Source: Pseudorhodoplanes sp.
Lineage (GTDB): Bacteria; Pseudomonadota; Alphaproteobacteria; Rhizobiales; Xanthobacteraceae
Assembly: GCA_032027085.1 (NCBI GenBank)
Contig: JAVSMS010000001.1
Coordinates: forward strand, 3,635,730 to 3,699,729
Direction: 5' to 3'
Length of the DNA: 64,000 bases
The notes under the pieces were generated by a model. It made no database searches. It was given only the letters and a program-made list of their open reading frames with translations, and was not told where the DNA came from. Position 1 is the stretch's first letter, and each line of letters starts with the position of its first letter. Of this stretch, positions 1-11,328 are shown piece by piece. The translations under genes were made by a program, and so were the position numbers.

Positions 1-809
1 ACAGTGCGGGGCCGATTGATCGCAACTTCAAAGCCCAATTCCCGCACGCGCCATACCGCCCCCTTGAAAAGACGACCGTCGACGCTCTGATTGCGGGTTG
101 CGGAACAGGCCAGCAGGTGGTGGACCTCGCCACCGCGATCACAGGGGCACGCGTTCTCGCTGTCGATCTCAGCCTGACCAGCTTGTGTTACGCCAAGTGT
201 CGCACCGACGCGATGGGATTGACGAATGTTGATTATGGTCAGGCCGACATTCTCAAGCTCGGCTCACTCGGCCGCAGCTTCGACGTCATCGCCTGCACCG
301 GCGTGTTGCACCATCTCCGGGACCCGCTGGAAGGCTGGCGCACGCTGCTCTCGCTGCTGCGGCCGAACGGTCTGATGCAAATTGCGCTCTACAGCGAAAC
401 GGCGCGCGCTAGTATCGTGGCTGCGCGGAACTTCATCGCCGAAAAAGGATATGGCGTCGGCGCTGAAGACATCCGCCGCTGCCGGCAGGACATCATGCGG
501 CTGGATGTCCGCTCTCCGATCGCTCCCGTGGCGATGACGACCGATTTCTTCGGTACCAGCGATTGCCGCGACCTCCTGTTCCATGTTCAGGAGCACCGTT
601 TCACAATTCCGAAGATCAAAGCCTTTCTGGCGGAGAACGGCTTGCAGTTTCTCGGCTTCTTCACGGCTGATCCGCTGATCCGCGAATATCCCAAAATGTT
701 CCCGGACGATCTTGCCCGCATCAACCTCGACAATTGGCACGAGTTCGAACAGCGGCATCCGATGGCCTTCGCCAGCATGTATCAGTTCTGGGTGCAGAAG
801 CAGGACTGA
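1..809 (+). CDS. SAM-dependent methyltransferase, C-terminal part (5' end outside window)
   Basis: The reading frame is open from the first base, so the gene starts before the window and its N-terminus is missing. At about nt 90-115 it encodes AGCGTGQQ, the glycine-rich motif I that binds S-adenosylmethionine, followed by the acidic motif VLAVDLS and a GVLHHL motif typical of class I methyltransferases. The first in-frame ATG (117) lies after motif I and cannot be the true start. From family knowledge, alphaproteobacterial proteins with this C-terminal sequence often carry TPR repeats upstream; that is inference here. The substrate is unknown. Its TGA directly abuts the convergent ligD stop. 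Confidence 0.8.
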   Translation, partial: SAGPIDRNFKAQFPHAPYRPLEKTTVDALIAGCGTGQQVVDLATAITGARVLAVDLSLTSLCYAKCRTDAMGLTNVDYGQADILKLGSLGRSFDVIACTGVLHHLRDPLEGWRTLLSLLRPNGLMQIALYSETARASIVAARNFIAEKGYGVGAEDIRRCRQDIMRLDVRSPIAPVAMTTDFFGTSDCRDLLFHVQEHRFTIPKIKAFLAENGLQFLGFFTADPLIREYPKMFPDDLARINLDNWHEFEQRHPMAFASMYQFWVQKQD

Positions 810-3483
810 TCATGCCCCCCTCATCTTCGGCAATGCCTGTCTCACCTTGAAATACCCCGCCCAGGGGTCGCGTTTGCCGATGAACCGCTTCGCCTCCCCC
901 ACCCGCACCGGATGGGCATTTTCCATCCGCGCAAGCTGCGCCCACGACACCGGCATGGCGACAAACGCGCCGCGTCGCGACCGCGTCGAGAACGGCGCGA
1001 TGGCGGTGGCGCCGCGCTGATTGCGCAGGTAATCGACAAAAATCCGTCCCTTGCGTTTTGCCTTTGACATGTTGGCAACAAAGCGATCCGGCTCCTCTTC
1101 CGCCATGACGCGCGCCAGGGCCTCGGCAAATTCCCGATGCTGATCCCAGGAATGCCCGCGCGTGAGCGGCACCACGACGTGCACGCCTTTGCCGCCCGTC
1201 ACCATCGGAAAGCTTTCCAGTCCGAGGTCCTGCAGGCGATCGCGCATGTCCCTGGCCGCTGCTCGCACATGCGCAAAATCAAGCCCTTCGTCCGGATCGA
1301 AATCGAAGATCATGCGGTCCGGCTTCTCCACGTCATCGACGTGACAGCCCCACAGATGCAGTTCCAGCACACCGACCTGCACCGCGGCGATCAGTCCGCG
1401 TTCGTCCTCGATATAGAGATATTGCGCGGAGCCGGATTTTTCGCGAATGCGCACCGGACGAAATTGCTCGGGAAAACCGTCGGAGGCGTGCTTTTGGAAA
1501 AAGCATTGCTTGCCGCTCCCTTGCGGACAGCGCACCAGGCTGATCGGACGATTGGCGACATGCGGCAGAATCAAATCCGCGATTGACAGATAATGTTCGA
1601 TCAGTTCGCGCTTGGTGACGCCCTGATCGGCGAACAGGACCTTGTCGGGATGAGTGACTCGGACACCCGCGATCTCGTCGGCGCCGTCATCGGCCACTGA
1701 CGAGCGCACGCTGCTGCGCGGCGCTGCCAGCTTGCGCCGCGCCGCGGTTTTCGCGGATCTGCCTTTCGTTTGTCTGCCTTTTGTTTTCTTGGCAGATCTC
1801 GCCGCCGCCTTCGCGATCTTGCGGGTCGGCATCGGCTCCTCCTTCACGATTTCGGTCGCCGGCTTGTCACCGCGCAATCCCTTGAACGCACCCTGGCGGA
1901 CCAGTCCGTCCCGCGTCCAGCCGCGAAATTCGATCTCGGCGACAAGCTCCGGCTCAATGAAATGCGCGCGGCGCGCAATATCCGGCGGCACGTCCTTCAC
2001 CGGCGGAATCTTGCGCACCCGCTTCTTGAACTCCTTCGACAGATGTTCGAGCCTTGCTCCAGTATAGCCGGTGCCGACGCGGCCCGCGTAGCGAAGCCGT
2101 TCGCCCTCCTTCACCGCCAGCAGAAGAGATGAGAACGGCCGGCCCGCCTTGGTCGAGGGTCGCCATCCGACAATGACGAATTCCTGCTCCATCCCGCATT
2201 TGCTCTTCAGCCAGCCCTTGCTGCGGCCCGAGCGGTAGGGGGCGTCTGCCAGTTTGGAGATGATGCCTTCCAGATGCAGGCCGCAGGCCTTCGCATAAAC
2301 GTCGTCGCCATGCCCGACGACATGTTCGGAATAGGCCAGCGGCCCTCCATGCGCGCCTGATTCGATCAATTCCTTCAGGATCTGCTTGCGCTCGATCAGC
2401 GGCTTCTTGCGCAGATCCTCTCCGTCCAGATGCAGGATGTCGAACAGATAATACGCGATGCGGCCCTTGCCGCCCGACAAGGCATCCTGCAGCGCGCCGA
2501 AATCGGTCCGGCCGTGCTCATCGGCGACCGCCATCTCGCCGTCCAGGATGGCGGTGTCACAGTCAAGACCGGAGAGCGAGGGCACGATCGGTCGGAACTT
2601 GTCGGTCCAGTCCAATCCCTTGCGGGTGCGAAGGACAACCCGCCCACCGCCGAGCGAGGCGATCACCCGATAGCCGTCGAACTTGATTTCATGCACCCAG
2701 TCACCGCCTGCGGGCGGGGCGTCGACCAGGGTTGCGAGCTGCGGTTCGACGAACGGCGGAGGTGCGGCGTTTTTTTTTTACGCGGCTGGACTTGGCTGTC
2801 CGCGTCTTGGCTGCTTTCGGCGCCGCGGCCACCTTGCGGCGCCCGACGATTTCAATGTCATCGCCGTGCGCTTTTCGCGCCGGCTTGTTGGAGTGCCAGA
2901 CCTTCCTGCCACCGGCGATTTCTTCCATCTCGCGGCCGGAGGCGACGCTGGTCATTTCCCGATCGACGATCAGTTTTCCGCGGCGGCGAACAAACTCATC
3001 GTTCTCCTTGATCAGCAGCCAGTTATCCTTGTCCTTCGGACTGCGCGCGCGCAGGCGCACCAGCGCCCAGTTGCCGTGCAGGCGTTCGCCCTGCAGCTCG
3101 AAGCTCAGCTTGCCTTTCTCCAGCGCGGCATCGACATCGTCCTGATGCGGCGTCCAGGTGCCGCGATCCCACAGCATCACCGTGCCGCCGCCATATTCTC
3201 CTTCCGGGATCGTCCCCTCGAATGTCCCGTATTCAATTGGATGATCTTCAACATGAACGGCGAGGCGCTTGTCGTCCGGATTTTCGCTGGGTCCTTTCGG
3301 AATGGCCCAGCTCATCAGCGTGCCGTTCCATTCCAGCCGGAAATCGTAGTGCAGCCGGCTGGCATCATGCTTCTGGATCAGGTAGCGCAGCTTGCGGCCG
3401 GATTTGCGCTGGACGCCTTTTGGCTCCGGGGTGCGCCGGAAGTCGCGCTTGGCCTTGTAGGCGCGCAGGCGATCCGACGCCAT
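810..3483 (-). pseudogene. ligD: ligD, multidomain DNA ligase D, frameshifted between phosphoesterase and ligase domains
   Basis: LigD seals breaks in bacterial non-homologous end joining with Ku. Reading from 3483, the first frame gives the 3'-phosphoesterase domain and ends at 2701 (260 codons). The ATP-dependent ligase domain (catalytic Lys in EIKFDGYR) and the polymerase/primase domain follow in another frame, whose first ATG is 2696 and stop 810. The ligase domain really begins upstream of that ATG: the second frame reads FVEPQLATLVDAPPAGGDW just before it, the usual LigD ligase start. The frames would join if the A10 run at 2770-2779 were A9. A Lys/Arg-rich linker separates ligase and polymerase domains. 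The start is 2 bp after the ku stop. It may be a pseudogene, a sequencing indel, or expressed by slippage. Confidence 0.88.
2770..2779 (-). other. A10 homopolymer at the ligD frameshift
   Basis: Ten T on the plus strand, i.e. ten A in the ligD sense strand, inside the Lys-rich linker (frame 1 reads VKKKRR). Removing one A fuses the phosphoesterase frame to the ligase frame. Runs of this length are prone to replication and transcription slippage and to sequencing miscalls. Confidence 0.85.
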
Positions 3484-3485
3484 GA

Positions 3486-4379
3486 TCAGGCTGCCGCTTT
3501 CTTGCGCGCGGATTTCTTGCGCGTCGATTTGGCGGATTTCTTCTTGGCCGCGGGCCGGCGCGAGGAGCCGGAGCTGCGGGTCTCGGATTTTTTGCCGCCC
3601 TCCTTGCCGACGGAGCGCCGCAGGGCATCCATCAGGTTGATGACGTTGCTGGCCGGCGGGGTCTCCTCGATCTCCTTTGGCGCCCGCTTCTCCAGCTTGG
3701 CGTCGATCAGTTCACGGAGCGCCGTCGTGTAGGTGTCCTTGAACTTCTCCGGCTGGAATTCACCGCTGCGCTTGTCGATCAGCTCTTCCGCGAGCTCTAC
3801 CAGATCGGCGTCCACCTTCTTCGCCGGAATGTCGTCGAAAGCCGTGTCCGGCTTCTTCACCTCGTCGGCATAGCGCAGCGTTTCCATCATCAGGCCCTTG
3901 CCGCTCGGCTTGATGGCCACGATCGAGCCCTGCCCGCGCACCACGATCTGGCCGAGCGCCACCTTCTTGGTTTTGCGCAGCGCATCCCGCAGCACGAGAT
4001 AGGCCTCGGTCGCGTCCTCATCCTCTTCGTCCGGCAGGATAAAGAACGGCCGCTCGAAATAAACCGGATCGATGGCATCCTCGTCCACGAACTGTACCAG
4101 ATCGACCGACTTCTTGGCTTCCAGCTTCAGATCATTGATTTCCTTGTCGGTGAGCAGGACGTATTTGCCCTTCTCGACCTCGTAGCCCTTGACGATATCG
4201 TCAGCCTCGACCGGCCCGATGCCTGGCACCACCTTCTCATAACGGATGCGTTTGCCGCTCGGCTCATGGATCTGGTTGAAGGAAATCCGGCTCGATGACT
4301 TGGTGGCTGGGATCACTTCCACCGGAATGGACACCAGGGCCAGCCGCAGCCGGCCGGACCAATACGCACGCGTTGCCAT
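3486..4379 (-). CDS. ku: Ku DNA end-binding protein
   Basis: Bacterial Ku forms a homodimeric ring on double-strand DNA ends and recruits LigD for NHEJ. The 297-residue product starts [20 protein letters not shown], the standard Ku beginning, so the ATG at 4379 is preferred over an in-frame upstream ATG at 4490; a GGGGAA sequence lies about 8 nt before it. The core Ku domain fills about residues 1-250. The tail after about 255 is Lys/Arg/Ser-rich, as in family members whose basic tail binds DNA. ku is the first gene of an operon with ligD (2 bp gap) and is preceded by a good match to an EcfG-type stress promoter. Confidence 0.95.
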   Translation of the reverse strand: MATRAYWSGRLRLALVSIPVEVIPATKSSSRISFNQIHEPSGKRIRYEKVVPGIGPVEADDIVKGYEVEKGKYVLLTDKEINDLKLEAKKSVDLVQFVDEDAIDPVYFERPFFILPDEEDEDATEAYLVLRDALRKTKKVALGQIVVRGQGSIVAIKPSGKGLMMETLRYADEVKKPDTAFDDIPAKKVDADLVELAEELIDKRSGEFQPEKFKDTYTTALRELIDAKLEKRAPKEIEETPPASNVINLMDALRRSVGKEGGKKSETRSSGSSRRPAAKKKSAKSTRKKSARKKAAA

Positions 4380-4430
4380 GACGAAATTCCCCGCTCTTAC
4401 GCTCGACAATTGGGGCTGGAACCCAACGGC

Positions 4431-4456
4431 AACGGCTGGAAGGCGGGTCCGGTTCC
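4431..4456 (-). promoter_or_regulatory. EcfG (general stress sigma factor) promoter for ku-ligD
   Basis: On the minus strand GGAAC, a 17-base spacer, then CGTT. This matches the alphaproteobacterial EcfG/RpoE2 consensus GGAAC-N16/17-CGTT exactly. The predicted transcription start lies roughly 45-50 nt before the ku ATG. From literature knowledge, ku/ligD genes of some rhizobia are under the general stress response, which agrees. Confidence 0.7.
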
Positions 4457-4462
4457 ATCCGA

Positions 4463-4491
4463 GGTGCCGGCGAGACGCCCTCGCCGGCACC
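4463..4491 (-). terminator. Hairpin downstream of the SDR gene
   Basis: Perfect 12-bp inverted repeat (4463-4474 / 4480-4491) with a 5-nt loop, 16 bp after the SDR stop and just before the ku promoter. There is no T-run, so factor-independent termination is uncertain. Its position suggests it insulates the two transcripts. Confidence 0.45.
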
Positions 4492-4506
4492 GCAAGAACG
4501 GCGGCC

Positions 4507-5262
4507 TCAGATGGCCTGACCGCCAGACACCTCGATCCGCTGCGCCGTCACCCAGCGATTGTCGGCCGACAAGAGGCTCGCGATCATCGGGCCGACATCG
4601 TCGGCGACGCCGACACGGCCGAGCGCGGTCATGTCGGCGAAGAACTTGTTGAATTCCGGCGTGTCGCGCACGGCGCCGCCGAAGAAGTCGGTCTCGATCG
4701 CGCCCGGCGCCACCGCGTTGACCGTGATTCCGCGACTGCCCAGTTCCTTCGCCATATAGACGGTGAGCACCTCCACCGCACCCTTCACCGCCGAATAGGC
4801 GGACCACCCGGGAGCTGAAATCCGGGTCAGACCGGAGGACAGGTTCACGATGCGGCCGCCGTCGGCGATCAGCGGCAACAGCGTCTTGGTGAGGAAGAAC
4901 ACGCCCTTGAAGTGGACGTTCACCAGCCTGTCGAATTGCTCCTCGGTGGTGTCGGCGATCAGGGCGTAGTCGCCGTGGCCGGCATTGTTCACGAGATTAT
5001 CGAAGGTCTCGCGGTTCCAGGTGTCGCGCAAAGCCGCCCGCAGCTTCTCGGCAAACGCTGCGAAAGTGGCGACGTTGCCGGTGTCGAGTTGCAGCGCGAC
5101 GGCCTTGCGCCCCATTGCCTGAATCTCTGCGACGACGGCCTGCGCTTCGTCGGCCCGGCTGTGATAGGTGAGCACGACATCGCCGCCATGACGGGCGACA
5201 CTGAGCGCGGTGTTGCGGCCGAGACCCCGGCTGGCGCCAGTAATCAGGGTGATTTTCGTCAT
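4507..5262 (-). CDS. SDR family oxidoreductase
   Basis: Short-chain dehydrogenase/reductase of 251 residues. The N-terminal cofactor motif TGASRGLG (about residues 7-14) binds NAD(P)H; NNAG, the catalytic Ser in NLSSGL and the YSAVK motif of the active site are all present. The start at 5262 (MTKITLITG) is chosen because AGGAG lies 7 nt upstream; an ATG two codons earlier abuts the Shine-Dalgarno sequence. The substrate is not predictable. It is divergent from an AraC-family regulator, an arrangement in which the regulator usually controls the neighbouring enzyme gene. Confidence 0.9.
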   Translation of the reverse strand: MTKITLITGASRGLGRNTALSVARHGGDVVLTYHSRADEAQAVVAEIQAMGRKAVALQLDTGNVATFAAFAEKLRAALRDTWNRETFDNLVNNAGHGDYALIADTTEEQFDRLVNVHFKGVFFLTKTLLPLIADGGRIVNLSSGLTRISAPGWSAYSAVKGAVEVLTVYMAKELGSRGITVNAVAPGAIETDFFGGAVRDTPEFNKFFADMTALGRVGVADDVGPMIASLLSADNRWVTAQRIEVSGGQAI

Positions 5263-5414
5263 ATCCATCTCCTGCTGCACGTGTTTTGCGATGGCCGTGT
5301 TATGCCGCCGAAGCAGCGGGGATTGTTGCCGGAACCTCGGCGTCTTTTGCCTGATCCTCCAAAAACATCGGAATAGGACGTGCAGAGCGGCCGAAAACGG
5401 GATAGGTTCGCGGC
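5263..5414. promoter_or_regulatory. Divergent promoter region, SDR and AraC-family genes
   Basis: 152 bp between two divergent starts. It must hold both promoters and probably the binding site of the adjacent regulator. I see no clear consensus -35/-10 pair or convincing inverted repeat, so no operator is assigned. Confidence 0.4.
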
Positions 5415-6305
5415 ATGACATCATTGCTCGACGCCGTTCGCCGCTACGCGGATGCCCATGCCGACCAGGCCGGCGTCGCCCGGACCCTTATTCCAGGCCT
5501 CACCGCCCTTCGCGCGACCGCACCGAGCGATCTCGATTACGCGATTTCGCGTCCGCTGGTCGCGCTGGTCGTGCAAGGCACTAAGCAAGTCACCATGGGG
5601 GTGCAGGCCTTCACCTTCAGCGCCGGAGACTCGCTGCTGATCGCCGCCGACGTGCCGACCACGAGCCGGATTGTCCGCGCCAGCGCGGGCGTACCCTATT
5701 ATTCGCTGGTGTTGGATCTTGATCCGGCCGTGATCACCGCGCTGACGACTGAAATGGCTTCAACACCTATGACCGACGACACGCCGGTGCGTGTCGAGCC
5801 GACGGAAGCAGAGGTGGCCGATGCCGCCCTGCGCCTCATGCGTCTTCTGGAGCGGCCCGCTTCGGTGCCGGTGCTGCAGGCGCAGCTCGTGCGCGAAATG
5901 CATTACTGGTTGCTGGCCGGACGGCATGGTTCGGCCATCCGCCGCCTCGGCTATCCGGACAGTCACGCGCAGCGCGTGGCACGGGCGGTCGCGGTGCTGC
6001 GGGCGCAGTTCGCGCAATCCTTGCCGGTCGAGCGCCTGGCCGCGATCGCCGGCATGAGCGTGTCATCGTTCCACCAGCATTTCCGCGCGGTGACATCCCT
6101 GTCGCCGCTGCAATTCCAGAAGCAGTTGCGCCTGATCGAGGCGCGGCGGCTGATGCTTGCGGAGGGCGTGTCGGCGAGCAGCGCGGCCTTTTCGGTCGGC
6201 TACGAGAGCGTGTCGCAATTCACCCGCGAATACGGCCGGATGTTTGGCCGCTCGCCGGTGCGGGATGCGAGGTCGGCCCGCGGCAGGACCATGGCGGCGG
6301 CCTGA
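5415..6305 (+). CDS. AraC family transcriptional regulator
   Basis: The 296-residue protein has an N-terminal AraC_N-type sensor domain (about 20-180, including VVQGTKQVTMG and FSAGDSLLIAADVPT) and a C-terminal AraC DNA-binding domain with two helix-turn-helix units (about 195-290; LAAIAGMSVSSFHQHF and FSVGYESVSQFTREYGRMFG). It probably regulates the divergent SDR gene and possibly itself. The inducer is unknown; members of this sensor subfamily often respond to small organic molecules or redox stress, which is only a family-level hint. Confidence 0.92.
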   Translation: MTSLLDAVRRYADAHADQAGVARTLIPGLTALRATAPSDLDYAISRPLVALVVQGTKQVTMGVQAFTFSAGDSLLIAADVPTTSRIVRASAGVPYYSLVLDLDPAVITALTTEMASTPMTDDTPVRVEPTEAEVADAALRLMRLLERPASVPVLQAQLVREMHYWLLAGRHGSAIRRLGYPDSHAQRVARAVAVLRAQFAQSLPVERLAAIAGMSVSSFHQHFRAVTSLSPLQFQKQLRLIEARRLMLAEGVSASSAAFSVGYESVSQFTREYGRMFGRSPVRDARSARGRTMAAA

Positions 6306-6419
6306 CCCGCGGACTATATCCGCCTCGCAATCAACGCCTCATCTCAAGCGCATGCCGGTTCGCCGCCTGCGGACAGGGAAGCGGTGATATGTGCGTTTTG
6401 GGGGTGGCGTCCCGCTTCC

Positions 6420-6434
6420 GTTCTCATTACGTTC
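6420..6434 (+). promoter_or_regulatory. LexA (SOS) box upstream of uvrA
   Basis: GTTC-N7-GTTC, the direct-repeat LexA operator characteristic of alphaproteobacteria. uvrA is a classic SOS gene in this class. The box lies about 250 bp before the uvrA ATG, which is far; a palindromic repeat occupies the space between, so the uvrA leader seems to have been lengthened by insertion. Confidence 0.65.
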
Positions 6435-6490
6435 CGGTGTCCGGATTCCGGAGTTCACACGCGTTTGCCGCGAGCGCGGGGGCGAATTTC

Positions 6491-6590
6491 GGGATCAAAG
6501 GACACCAGCAAACCTTTGATTCTGGTGTGGTCTGGTTCGGACATTCGCTCACAGGGGGGCGCCGCGAGAACGGAGCGAATGTCCGAACCA
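6491..6590. repeat. Palindromic intergenic repeat in the uvrA leader
   Basis: Contains a perfect 18-bp inverted repeat (6533-6550 / 6573-6590, core GGTTCGGACATTCGCTC) with a 22-bp loop, preceded by nested short inverted repeats (6494-6501 / 6513-6520, ATCAAAGG). The loop side reads GCCGCGAGAACGGAGCGAAT. The reverse complement resembles the element at 22818-22890, so this is a dispersed repeat family. It would fold into a strong hairpin in the uvrA 5' leader. Confidence 0.7.
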
Positions 6591-6682
6591 CCGCACCAGT
6601 CATCAAACCATCCGAGTCTTGTGGCGCCGTGCCGGCCGGAGCACCGCGTTGATCTCGATATGCCCCGGAATTGGCCGCGTCC

Positions 6683-9748
<3,066 letters not shown>

Positions 9749-9751
9749 GAG

Positions 9752-10090
9752 TTAGTGCTGTTTTTGAATTGACGGCGCCGACCTTCCTAAGATTCTCTCG
9801 TAAAACTCGACGCAATAAGCATCAGTCATTCCAGCAATGTAGTCTGAAATCATTCGGCGCTTCCACGGCGTATTGTCGTTTCCGAATTCGACGAGATCTC
9901 GCCAATCTTCTGGCATCAGAAGATAACCGTCGTCAGCAATTAGCTGCTCAAATATTTGCTTGACGATTGATTGCCCGCGATTTTCAGCTGACTTCAGTCG
10001 AGAAGACATTATTACAGCTTCAAACGACAGATTCTTCAATATCTCGACCGCGATGAAAGCTCCGACCGAAAGCACTGGCTTCGACATCGC
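9752..10090 (-). pseudogene. dgt: dGTPase, C-terminal fragment downstream of IS insertion
   Basis: Encodes about 112 residues from MSKPVLSV to the stop, including MISDYIAGMTDAY, a motif characteristic of the C-terminal part of dNTP triphosphohydrolases. It is cut off from its N-terminal part by an IS3-family element. The open frame in the track of the genome continues a few codons into the IS end, giving a spurious ATG. Base composition is AT-richer than the flanking genes, suggesting acquisition by transfer. Confidence 0.75.
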
Positions 10091-10114
10091 TGTGAGCTGC
10101 ACCCCGTCTTTGGA

Positions 10115-10984
10115 TCACGCGGCTGGGGAATTTCCAGCCTGTTCGACCAGTGGCGGGCCGTGCGCCGCTGATCGATTCAGCACGTCGATCGGCGGTCGGT
10201 TGCCGATCGCGCTGTGTGGTCGCTCCTCGTTGTAGTGTCTACGCCAAGCCTCGCATTTTCGCTGCGCATCGTCGAGGCTCATGAACCAGTGTGCGTTCAG
10301 ACACTCGCTCCGGAACTTGCCGTTGAACGACTCGATGAATGCGTTGTCGGTGGGCTTGCCTGGCCGGGAGAAGTCGAGCGTGACGTCACGCTGGTAGGCC
10401 CAGAGATCGAGATCGCGCGAGACGAACTCGCTGCCCTGGTCGACCCGGATGGCCTTTGGATAGCCAAGCTGGCGGCCGACACGTTCAAGCACCTCGACAA
10501 CATCGGCACCGCGAAAGTTGAAGCGCACTTCCGTCGCCGGCGAAAACCGGGAGAACGTGTCCACGATGGTGAGCACGCGCAACTTGCGGCCGGTGGCGAG
10601 TTGATCGTGCACGAAGTCCATCGCCCAGATCTCGTTCGAGCGGGTCGCTGGCTGACGGTCGTCTCGCAGCCTGGCCTTGACCCGGCGCCTGGGCGTTTTG
10701 TTGCGCAATTGCAGGCCCATCTCGCGATACAGCCGATAGACGCGCTTGGCGTTCACCGGCCAGCCCTCACGCCGCAGCAGCACATGAATCCGCCGGTAGC
10801 CGTAGCGCACCCGTGTTGCGGCGATCTCCTTCATCCGGTGGCAAAGGGGCGCCTGCCCAGCGCGGCGGCTCTTGTAGTGGTAGGTCGAGGGCTCCGTCAC
10901 CAGGACTGAACAGGCGCGACGGATCGAGACCTTCCAGGTCGATCGCGCATGATCGACCAACTGCCGACGCCGGGCAGGCTTCAT
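10115..10984 (-). CDS. IS3-family transposase OrfB (DDE integrase)
   Basis: 289 residues. An N-terminal HTH_21-type region (about 30-90, RYGYRRIHVLLRREGW) precedes an rve integrase core with the DDE residues in WAMDFVHD, IRVDQGSEF and NAFIESFNGKFR. Its ATG overlaps the orfA stop as ATGA, so it is translated by coupling or as part of an OrfAB fusion by frameshifting. The sequence looks intact and the element may still be active. Confidence 0.95.
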   Translation of the reverse strand: MKPARRRQLVDHARSTWKVSIRRACSVLVTEPSTYHYKSRRAGQAPLCHRMKEIAATRVRYGYRRIHVLLRREGWPVNAKRVYRLYREMGLQLRNKTPRRRVKARLRDDRQPATRSNEIWAMDFVHDQLATGRKLRVLTIVDTFSRFSPATEVRFNFRGADVVEVLERVGRQLGYPKAIRVDQGSEFVSRDLDLWAYQRDVTLDFSRPGKPTDNAFIESFNGKFRSECLNAHWFMSLDDAQRKCEAWRRHYNEERPHSAIGNRPPIDVLNRSAAHGPPLVEQAGNSPAA

Positions 10985-11247
10985 AGTTTGCGGCGAAGAA
11001 CATCCTGCAGCATGGCGCGATCAAGCGACAGGTCGGCGACCAGCTTCTTGAGCTTGCCGTTCTCATCCTCGAGCTGACGCAGGCGCTTCATCTCCGAGGG
11101 CATCAGACCGGCATACTTCTTACGCCAGTTGTAGAACGTGGCTTCGGAGATCCCTGCCTTCCGGCAGACTTCGCCGATCGCGGTGCCGTCCTCCGCCTGC
11201 TTCAGCACGAAGGCAATCTGCGCCTCCGAAAACTTCGATCTCTTCAT
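10981..11247 (-). CDS. IS3-family transposase OrfA (HTH_Tnp_1)
   Basis: 88 residues: an N-terminal helix-turn-helix (MKRSKFSEAQIAFVLKQ, with EVCRKAGISEATFYNWRKKY) followed by a leucine-rich coiled coil (residues about 55-80) used for multimerisation. It binds the IS ends. It overlaps orfB by four bases. Confidence 0.94.
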   Translation of the reverse strand: MKRSKFSEAQIAFVLKQAEDGTAIGEVCRKAGISEATFYNWRKKYAGLMPSEMKRLRQLEDENGKLKKLVADLSLDRAMLQDVLRRKL

Positions 11248-11328
11248 GGTTCGCTCCGTCCTCCGGCCGTTGCCGCAAAACTGGAATTTTCCAGCTTAGC
11301 GCAGTCCAGAAAACCGGAGGCAGGTCAG

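Larger units (their letters stand above)
10091..11328 (-). mobile_element. IS3-family insertion sequence (IS407-like)
   Basis: About 1238 bp. The ends are imperfect inverted repeats: the 11328 end reads CTGACCTGCCTCCGG inward and the 10091 end TGTGAGCTGCACCCC inward. A 3-bp direct repeat (CGC at 10088-10090 and 11329-11331) flanks it, consistent with target duplication, although the match could be chance because the target gene is also missing internal sequence. It carries orfA and orfB on the minus strand in the usual IS3 arrangement, both apparently intact. Confidence 0.88.
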
